Source: Comamonadaceae bacterium
GTDB taxonomy: Bacteria; Pseudomonadota; Gammaproteobacteria; Burkholderiales; Burkholderiaceae_C
Length of the DNA: 6,057 nt
Direction: 5' to 3'
NCBI GenBank assembly: GCA_947458345.1
Contig: CANHBU010000123.1
Location: 1-6,057, forward strand
The notes beneath the pieces were generated by a model. It saw only the letters and a list, made by a program, of their open reading frames with translations. It was not told the DNA's origin and made no database searches. Made by a program: the position numbers and the translations under genes. Shown one piece after another: positions 1 through 4,564 of the stretch (the stretch's first letter is position 1; each line of letters opens with the position of its first letter).

Positions 1-36
1 CAGGAGCCGGGCGCTGCGCTGCACGAGGAGCCCTAA
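1..36 (+). CDS. Possible C-terminal tail of a plus-strand gene (partial)
   Basis: Reading from base 1 in frame 1 gives eleven codons (QEPGAALHEEP) and then TAA at 34-36. Nearly all these codons end in G or C, as in the real genes of the window. If genuine, this gene converges on the glycosyltransferase gene, with 26 bases between the two stops. Eleven residues cannot be assigned to a family, and an open frame this short is expected by chance, so this is only a possibility. Confidence 0.25.
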   Translation, partial: QEPGAALHEEP

Positions 37-62
37 AGCGCCCGGGCCCCGTCTGGCCGGCC

Positions 63-1169
63 TCAGGCTCCCGGGGCGGGGCAGGCCGCTGCGCTGCGCT
101 TGCTGCCCCACCTGAAATGCACCAGGCGGCGGTAGACGTAGGCGTACAGCAGGGTAAAGCCCGCCAAGCCCGTCATCAGCATGGCGCTGTGGTGCGCAAA
201 CACCACCGCCCAGACGGTGCACAGCAGGCTCGCCGGCCACATCAGCATGCCGGTGATCGAGTTCAGGCCGAGCACGCTGGCTTGGCGCAGCCAAAATCCC
301 GTGACACGCCGGCGCACCAGACTGTGCAGGTGCAGGCGGTCCGGATGGCCGGGGTGGTGCTTGCGGTAGCGGCGCCGCGCGATGCTGAAAAACACCTCCA
401 GCAGCGGGTAGGCGCACACCATGAGGGGCGCCCAGCTTGAGACGGCGCTGTTGCGGTCGATCAGCAGCACGCCGATCCAGCCGGTGACAAAGCCGGCGAG
501 GTAGGCTCCGCCATCGCCAAGGAAAATCTTGCCCCAGGGCCAGTTGAGCAGCGCAAAGCCCAAGATGGCGGCCGCCGTCACGAAGGCCAACAAAGCCAGG
601 TCGTGGTCGCCCGCGCCAAGGGCGATCCAGCCCATGCCGCCCAGCATGATGGTCAGCGATCCGGCCGACAAGCCATTGAAACCATCGATCAGATTGACCG
701 CATTGGCCATCGTGCCCAAAGCCAAGGCGGTGAACACGATAGAAATCAGGCTAAAACTGAGCAGCCAGTCCAGACCCCAAATACCCGTCTCACGCACCGA
801 GTAACCGGTCAGCACGCAGGCCAGAGCGCCCGAGCCAACGGTGCACGCCAGCCGCAGGCCCACGCTGACTTTTTTCGTGAGGTCTTCGATGAAGCCTGAA
901 GCAAAGGCCGGAAGTGCTGCCAGCAGCAGCGGCGCCATCAACAAACGGGCTTTGGCCGGCAGCAGGGCCCAGGCACCGATCAGACCCACCATCACGGGCA
1001 GGCCACCAATGCGCGGCGTGGCCTGGGTGTGAAATTTTTGCACCCCTTGCTCGGAGTCCAGGCTCAGGTGTCCGTGCCAGCGCTGTGTCACCAGCATCAG
1101 CCAGCCCACCAGCAGCGAGGCGGCCAGCGCCACCAGAATCGGCAGGGTTGTTTCGAGACTGTAGGACAT
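63..1169 (-). CDS. Glycosyltransferase family 4 (WecA/MraY-like polyprenyl-phosphate sugar-1-phosphate transferase)
   Basis: A 368-residue polytopic inner-membrane protein with about ten hydrophobic segments. The family transfers a sugar-1-phosphate from a UDP-sugar to undecaprenyl phosphate, the first membrane step of O-antigen, enterobacterial common antigen or other glycan synthesis. Visible motifs, in order: HTQATPRIGG (47-56; family HxxxTPRxGG), FIEDL (93-97, where the Asp-Asp pair usually sits), NAVNLIDGFNGL (156-167, with N159 and D162), FLGDGG (216-221, with D219) and HPDRLHLH (275-282). The last resembles the PDRxHxHH region of WecA, which favours the WecA branch acting on an N-acetylhexosamine over MraY. 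The length fits WecA (about 367). The ATG at 1167-1169 has no clear Shine-Dalgarno, and no in-frame start lies upstream before a stop at 1209-1211. No other glycan gene is visible, so the sugar and the final glycan are unknown. WbpL-like initiating transferases are an alternative. Confidence 0.85.
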   Translation of the reverse strand: MSYSLETTLPILVALAASLLVGWLMLVTQRWHGHLSLDSEQGVQKFHTQATPRIGGLPVMVGLIGAWALLPAKARLLMAPLLLAALPAFASGFIEDLTKKVSVGLRLACTVGSGALACVLTGYSVRETGIWGLDWLLSFSLISIVFTALALGTMANAVNLIDGFNGLSAGSLTIMLGGMGWIALGAGDHDLALLAFVTAAAILGFALLNWPWGKIFLGDGGAYLAGFVTGWIGVLLIDRNSAVSSWAPLMVCAYPLLEVFFSIARRRYRKHHPGHPDRLHLHSLVRRRVTGFWLRQASVLGLNSITGMLMWPASLLCTVWAVVFAHHSAMLMTGLAGFTLLYAYVYRRLVHFRWGSKRSAAACPAPGA

Positions 1170-1301
1170 GGTGGTGAAGGGGCTCGAAGCGACAAAGGTG
1201 GCGCAAAGTCAGATGAGCCGCCCAAATGCTTGCCGCTTTTAAAACCAATCAGTGTAGCGTATCGGGCGCCCGCGAAGTCCTGGATGGCTTCGTTTCTTGT
1301 G

Positions 1302-1343
1302 ATGAAGGGTGGCAATGAAGGGTGGCAATGACGGGCGGTGGCA
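1302..1343. repeat. Short tandem repeat, 13-bp unit, two perfect copies plus one degenerate
   Basis: ATGAAGGGTGGCA occurs perfectly at 1302-1314 and again directly at 1315-1327. A third, longer and diverged copy, ATGACGGGCGGTGGCA, follows at 1328-1343. The array sits in the gap between the glycosyltransferase start and the methyltransferase stop. It could be simple slippage DNA or part of the leader of the minus-strand glycosyltransferase transcript. No function can be read from it. Confidence 0.8.
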
Positions 1344-1380
1344 ATCCTGGGGATGAGAGCCAGCGCGAGGATCGCCGCAT

Positions 1381-1395
1381 GCTTGCGGGGCAAGC
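1381..1395 (-). terminator. Perfect short stem-loop 19 bases past the methyltransferase stop (weak terminator candidate)
   Basis: GCTTGC (1381-1386) and GCAAGC (1390-1395) form a perfect 6-bp stem with a 3-base loop. On the minus strand it lies just beyond the methyltransferase stop codon (1415-1417). No run of U follows in that direction, so it is not a classical intrinsic terminator. It could stabilise the 3' end, assist Rho-dependent termination, or be chance in GC-rich DNA. Confidence 0.3.
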
Positions 1396-1414
1396 GCCAG
1401 GGCGCGGACCGGCC

Positions 1415-2533
1415 TCAGCCAGCGCCGGCCGAGCGCTGCACGTAGGCGTAGAGCGCGGGCATGGGTTGACCCTCGTGCAGCCTTAGCGCGGCCTCGTGGT
1501 GACTGCGCCATACCCAGCCATAGCGCTCGGCAGTGGCCTGCAAGTAGCCTAGCGGGTGGGCGTAACGCAGGCTGGGCAGAAGGCGCTGCTGTGCAGGCCC
1601 GTCCGGCAAGGCCTCGCAGCACTCGGCTGTGAAGGCCAGCCAGCCGCCCGGCTGCATTTTGGCGCTGAGCGCTTCAAACAAAGACTCCAGGGCGCCGACG
1701 TAAATCAAGACATCGGCCGCCAGCACCAGATCCCAGCGCTGCTCGCATTGCAGCAAAAACTCGGTGGCTTCGGCTTGCTCCAAATGATCGTAGACCCCCA
1801 GGGCGCGGCTCTTGTCCACCATGCCCGGCGCCAGGTCGATGCCCCAAAGGGTGCCGGCGCGCGCGCGAATGAGCGGGCCGCACAGACCGGTGCCGCAGCC
1901 CAGATCGAGCACGCGCTCAAAGCGTGCAGGTGCCTGAGCCGGCAGATGCTCGATCAGATGCCGATGCCCGCGGTATTGCAGGGCGTCCACCAGATGCGCT
2001 TCAAAGTCATCGGCGTACTGGTCGAAAAGCTTCATGACGTACTCGCGCGGTGCCTGCTGCGGCCCCGGTTCGCTGCGCAGCGCGCTGAGGTAATAGCGAT
2101 AGAGCTCATGCTCGGGCCAAAGCGCCAGGGCCCGCTCGTAGTGCGCGATCGCTTCTTGCGGCTGCTGCAGCTCGCGCAGCAGGCCGGCGCTTTCGCCCCA
2201 GGCCAGGGCCTGGCCGGGCTCGCGTTCGAGCACCTGGCGGTAGGCACCGAGCGCGTCTTCCAGCCGGCCCAGCCGGTTGAGCACCATTCCCAGGGCCAGC
2301 CAGCCATCGATGGAGTCGGCTTGGGCGGCCAGGCTTTGCTGCAGCGGCTGCACGGCCTCGTCCCAGCGCCCGAGCTGCATGCGGGCGATGCCCAGGTTGA
2401 GCAGAACCGACGGCCGGCCCGGCGCGAGTGTGAGGGCTTGCTCGAAGCAAACGTGCGCGGCCGCCCACTGGCCCGCCTCGCACAGCTCCACGCCCTGGCT
2501 AAACAGGCTGCGCGCCCGATCCAGATCACTCAT
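1415..2533 (-). CDS. TPR-repeat protein with C-terminal SAM-dependent methyltransferase domain
   Basis: A 372-residue soluble two-part protein. Residues about 7-142 form four tetratricopeptide units of 34 residues or close to it, with the usual small/aromatic pattern (LNLGIARMQLGRWDEA near 45-60; ALGAYRQVLEREP near 94-106), a scaffold for protein-protein binding. A linker with VMKLFDQYADDFEAHLV (166-182) is typical of predicted TPR-methyltransferases (COG4976-like). The class I methyltransferase fold follows: motif I VLDLGCGTG (208-216), the acidic residue after strand 2 in GIDL (D233), and DLVLAADVLIYVG (268-280). The SAM site looks intact, so an active enzyme is expected, but the methyl acceptor is unknown. 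The ATG at 2531-2533 is the only reasonable start although no clear Shine-Dalgarno precedes it. It is divergent from the SDR gene and on the same strand as the glycosyltransferase 245 bases downstream, too far to claim an operon. There is no signal peptide or membrane segment, so it is probably cytoplasmic. Confidence 0.85.
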   Translation of the reverse strand: MSDLDRARSLFSQGVELCEAGQWAAAHVCFEQALTLAPGRPSVLLNLGIARMQLGRWDEAVQPLQQSLAAQADSIDGWLALGMVLNRLGRLEDALGAYRQVLEREPGQALAWGESAGLLRELQQPQEAIAHYERALALWPEHELYRYYLSALRSEPGPQQAPREYVMKLFDQYADDFEAHLVDALQYRGHRHLIEHLPAQAPARFERVLDLGCGTGLCGPLIRARAGTLWGIDLAPGMVDKSRALGVYDHLEQAEATEFLLQCEQRWDLVLAADVLIYVGALESLFEALSAKMQPGGWLAFTAECCEALPDGPAQQRLLPSLRYAHPLGYLQATAERYGWVWRSHHEAALRLHEGQPMPALYAYVQRSAGAG

Positions 2534-2574
2534 GATTAAAAGGTCGGTGAATAATGGTCTGGGAAAACTAGGGT

Positions 2575-2603
2575 CTGACGCGGGGTCCGATGTGGGGTTT
2601 TAT
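2575..2603 (+). promoter_or_regulatory. Candidate sigma-70-like promoter for the SDR gene
   Basis: CTGACG (2575-2580) matches four of six -35 consensus bases. After a 17-base spacer, TTTTAT (2598-2603) matches four of six -10 bases. Transcription would start near 2610 and give a leader of about 105 bases before the ATG at 2715. The spacing is ideal but the hexamers are weak, so this is only a candidate. In the same divergent spacer I found no comparable pair facing the methyltransferase gene. Confidence 0.25.
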
Positions 2604-2702
2604 TGCCCGGCGGGTGCCGGCGGCCTGGCCCCTGCCCGACGCGGAGCCAGACTCCAGGTCCATTAGATTGTGACAGCCGTGGCCCGCCTGGCCCATGCAG
2701 CG

Positions 2703-2708
2703 AAGGAG
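2703..2708 (+). promoter_or_regulatory. Ribosome binding site fixing the SDR start
   Basis: AAGGAG, a strong Shine-Dalgarno sequence, lies 6 bases before the ATG at 2715. This supports that ATG over an in-frame start at 2670 that would add 15 residues ahead of the first beta-strand. Confidence 0.85.
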
Positions 2709-2714
2709 ATTGGC

Positions 2715-3461
2715 ATGCAGAAGATTGTGTTGGTCACCGGTGGCAGCCGTGGCATTGGTGCCGCTGCCGCCTTGCTTGCGGCCCGTCAGGGCTGGGCGGT
2801 GGCGGTCAATTACAGCCACCAGGTGCAGGCGGCCGATGAGGTGGTCAAGCAGATTCTTGATCAGGGCGGTCGGGCAATGGCGCTGCAGGCCGACGTGTCG
2901 CAGGAAGACCAGGTGCTGCGCATGTTCGATGCCATCGATCGGCAGTGGGGCCCCCTGAGCGGCCTTGTTAACAACGCGGGCGTGGTCGATGTCACCGCCC
3001 GGCTCGATGAAATGACGGTGGCCCGCTGGCGCCGCATGTTCGATATCAATGTCATCGGCAGCTTTCTGTGTGCCCGCGAGGCGGTGCGGCGGATGAGCAC
3101 CCGTCACGGCGGTGCGGGCGGCAGCATCGTCAATGTCTCAAGCGCCGCGGCCCGCCTGGGTTCGCCCGCGCAATATGTGGACTATGCGGCTGCCAAGGCG
3201 GCCATCGACGCCATGACGGTGGGCTTGGCCAAGGAGGTGGGCGGCGAGGGCATTCGCGTCAATGCGGTGCGTCCCGGCCTGATCGAGACGCAGATTCATG
3301 CTTCCGGCGGGCTGCCTGACCGGGTGCGCGATTTGGCGCACCAAGTGCCGATGCAGCGCGGCGGGCAGGCCCACGAAGTGGCGCAGGCCATCGTCTGGTT
3401 GCTCTCGGATGAGGCCAGCTATACAACCATGGCTCTGCTCGATGTCTCGGGCGGCCGTTAA
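2715..3461 (+). CDS. SDR family NAD(P)-dependent oxidoreductase, YgfF-like
   Basis: A classical short-chain dehydrogenase/reductase of 248 residues, the normal length for the family, cytoplasmic and probably tetrameric. Seen in the sequence: nucleotide-binding TGGSRGIG (8-15), the NNAG motif (86-89), the helix-4 Asn in INVIG (N112), Ser in NVSS (S143) and Y157-x3-K161, so the Asn-Ser-Tyr-Lys tetrad is complete. The order and wording (NVSSxAxRLGSP, YVDYAAxK, HASGG, PMQRGGQAxEVAQAIVWLLSD) closely resemble E. coli YgfF as I remember it. Automated annotation often labels such proteins glucose 1-dehydrogenase or 3-oxoacyl-ACP reductase, but the true substrate is not established. SRG after the Gly motif is compatible with NADP(H). 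One oddity is M239 where a Gly is usual near the C-terminus (TTMALLDVSGG). The start at 2715 has a strong Shine-Dalgarno, and the protein begins directly with the first strand. It lies 102 bases upstream of acuI on the same strand, so a role in the same C3-acid metabolism is possible but unproven. Confidence 0.88.
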   Translation: MQKIVLVTGGSRGIGAAAALLAARQGWAVAVNYSHQVQAADEVVKQILDQGGRAMALQADVSQEDQVLRMFDAIDRQWGPLSGLVNNAGVVDVTARLDEMTVARWRRMFDINVIGSFLCAREAVRRMSTRHGGAGGSIVNVSSAAARLGSPAQYVDYAAAKAAIDAMTVGLAKEVGGEGIRVNAVRPGLIETQIHASGGLPDRVRDLAHQVPMQRGGQAHEVAQAIVWLLSDEASYTTMALLDVSGGR

Positions 3462-3499
3462 AGCGCCAGTCCTCGTCAGCCAGCCGCAAGAGCCTTTCT

Positions 3500-3505
3500 G
3501 ATAAT
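3500..3505 (+). promoter_or_regulatory. Candidate -10 element upstream of acuI
   Basis: GATAAT matches the -10 consensus at five of six positions and would start transcription near 3511, about 50 bases before the acuI ATG. No good -35 hexamer is present at 16-18 bases upstream, so it would need an activator or be spurious. It would allow acuI-prpE to be expressed separately from the SDR gene. Confidence 0.3.
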
Positions 3506-3511
3506 GTCGGG

Positions 3512-3536
3512 TTGCGCGCCGGGTAGGCGTGTGCAA
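3512..3536 (+). terminator. Imperfect inverted repeat followed by T-rich run (terminator, attenuator or operator candidate)
   Basis: TTGCGCGC (3512-3519) can pair with GTGTGCAA (3529-3536) in RNA as an 8-bp stem with two G-U pairs and a 9-base loop. TCTTTTGAATTTT follows at 3537-3549. This resembles a weak intrinsic terminator after the SDR gene. Because it lies just ahead of acuI, it could equally be an attenuator or, as DNA dyad TTGC-N17-GCAA, a repressor site. The sequence shows the symmetry but does not choose between these. Confidence 0.35.
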
Positions 3537-3551
3537 TCTTTTGAATTTTGC

Positions 3552-3556
3552 AGGAG
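3552..3556 (+). promoter_or_regulatory. Ribosome binding site fixing the acuI start
   Basis: AGGAG lies 7 bases before the ATG at 3564. It supports the 323-residue protein over an in-frame start at 3504, which would add 20 residues not present in the family. Confidence 0.85.
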
Positions 3557-3563
3557 ACCGTTG

Positions 3564-4535
3564 ATGTTCAGGGCGTTGCAATTGAGCCAGAACGCACAGA
3601 CGTTTGGCGCCGGCGTGGTGCAGATCGACGAGGCCAGCTTGCCGCCGGGCGATGTGCAGGTGCAGCTGGAGTATTCGACCCTCAATTTCAAGGATGGGCT
3701 GGCTATCACCAACAAGAGCCCCGTGGTGCGGTTGTGGCCCATGGTGGCCGGAATCGACGGCGCCGGCGTGGTGCTCTCGAGTTCCCACCCCGACTGGCAG
3801 GTCGGCGATCGTTTTATCCACAACGGCTGGGGGCTGGGTGAGACGCGTTGGGGTTTGCTGGCCGAGCGGGCGAGCCTGCAAGGCCAGTGGCTGGTCAGGC
3901 TTCCTGCGTCCATGACGACGCGCCAGGCCATGGCCATTGGCACGGCCGGCTACACCGCCATGTTGTGCGTGATGGCCTTGCGGGAGCGCGGCTTGCCCGA
4001 CGGCCCTGTGCTGGTGACCGGGGCCACCGGCGGCGTGGGCAGCATGGCCGTGGCTTTGTTGGCCGGGCTGGGCTACACCGTGGTTGCGGCCACCGGCAAA
4101 GCCGATGAACACGACTACCTCAAAGCCTTGGGTGCGGCCGAAGTCATCGATCGCGCCAGCCTGTCCGCACCGGGCAAGCCTTTGCAAAAGGAGCGCTGGG
4201 CCGGCGTGGTCGATGCCGTGGGCTCGCACACCTTGGCCAATGCCTGCGCGCAGACCCGTTATGGTGGCGTGGTCGCGGCCTGTGGACTGGCGCAGGGCGC
4301 CGATTTCCCGGCCACGGTCATGCCTTTCATCTTGCGCGGGGTCAGCCTGGTGGGCATTGACAGCGTCATGGCCCCGCTGGCGCGGCGCCAGCAGGCGTGG
4401 CAACGCGTGGCCCGCGATCTCGACCCCGCCAAACTCGAGGCCATGACGACCGAGAGCGGCCTGGAGCAGGCGATCGAGCACGCGCAGGCCTTGATGCAGG
4501 GCAAGGTGCGCGGACGCATCGTCGTCAAAATCTGA
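3564..4535 (+). CDS. acuI: Acrylyl-CoA reductase (NADPH), AcuI/YhdH family
   Basis: A 323-residue zinc-independent medium-chain reductase, matching E. coli AcuI (YhdH, 324 residues) nearly end to end as remembered. The family reduces acryloyl-CoA to propionyl-CoA with NADPH in the cytoplasm. This removes a toxic electrophile and completes assimilation of acrylate or 3-hydroxypropionate. Seen here: N-terminal GroES-like part with STLNFKDGLAIT (38-49) and PMVAGIDGAG (59-68), family signature NGWGLGETRWG (87-97), then IGTAGYTAMLCVMAL (125-139), the nucleotide-binding VTGATGGVGS (151-160) and the late conserved blocks YGGVVAACGLA (233-243) and TVMPFILRGV (251-260). The zinc-ligand pattern of alcohol dehydrogenases is absent, as expected. 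A Shine-Dalgarno at 3552-3556 fixes the start. The prpE gene begins 29 bases after the stop, indicating an operon whose product supplies the acyl-CoA substrate. Other quinone-oxidoreductase-like functions are possible, but the AcuI-specific motifs make this unlikely. Confidence 0.93.
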   Translation: MFRALQLSQNAQTFGAGVVQIDEASLPPGDVQVQLEYSTLNFKDGLAITNKSPVVRLWPMVAGIDGAGVVLSSSHPDWQVGDRFIHNGWGLGETRWGLLAERASLQGQWLVRLPASMTTRQAMAIGTAGYTAMLCVMALRERGLPDGPVLVTGATGGVGSMAVALLAGLGYTVVAATGKADEHDYLKALGAAEVIDRASLSAPGKPLQKERWAGVVDAVGSHTLANACAQTRYGGVVAACGLAQGADFPATVMPFILRGVSLVGIDSVMAPLARRQQAWQRVARDLDPAKLEAMTTESGLEQAIEHAQALMQGKVRGRIVVKI

Positions 4536-4564
4536 ATCGAACTGGGATCATCTGGAGACAAGGC

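Noticed and set aside
46..77. GCCCCG / CGGGGC pairing between the two convergent stops as a terminator
   Set aside because: The stem is only 6 bp with a 20-base loop and no T run on either strand, in very GC-rich sequence.
1170..1414. Small open frames and a possible promoter (TACACT on the minus strand at 1251-1256; palindrome CGGGCGCCCG at 1263-1272) in the gap
   Set aside because: The open frames overlap neighbours and lack ribosome binding sites and motifs. The -10-like TACACT has no matching -35, and a GC-only 10-bp palindrome is easily due to chance here.
1556..2539. Plus-strand open frame of 327 codons opposite the TPR-methyltransferase gene
   Set aside because: The minus-strand frame has clear TPR and SAM motifs; the plus-strand translation is low-complexity Gln/Ala/Arg with no recognisable domain.
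2606..2620. CCGGC-GGGT-GCCGG mini-hairpin in the divergent spacer
   Set aside because: A 5-bp GC stem is too short to call an operator or leader structure in DNA of this composition.
2670..2714. In-frame upstream ATG giving a 15-residue extension of the SDR
   Set aside because: The strong Shine-Dalgarno at 2703-2708 serves the ATG at 2715, and SDRs of this kind start directly at the first beta-strand.
3504..3563. In-frame upstream ATG giving a 20-residue extension of AcuI
   Set aside because: The extra residues are absent from the family, and AGGAG at 3552-3556 points to the ATG at 3564.
3138..4481. Long minus-strand open frame of 447 codons opposite the SDR and acuI genes
   Set aside because: It is antisense to two well-recognised genes. 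Its translation is rich in His, Gly, Arg and Ala with no family motif, as expected for the shadow of GC-rich coding DNA.
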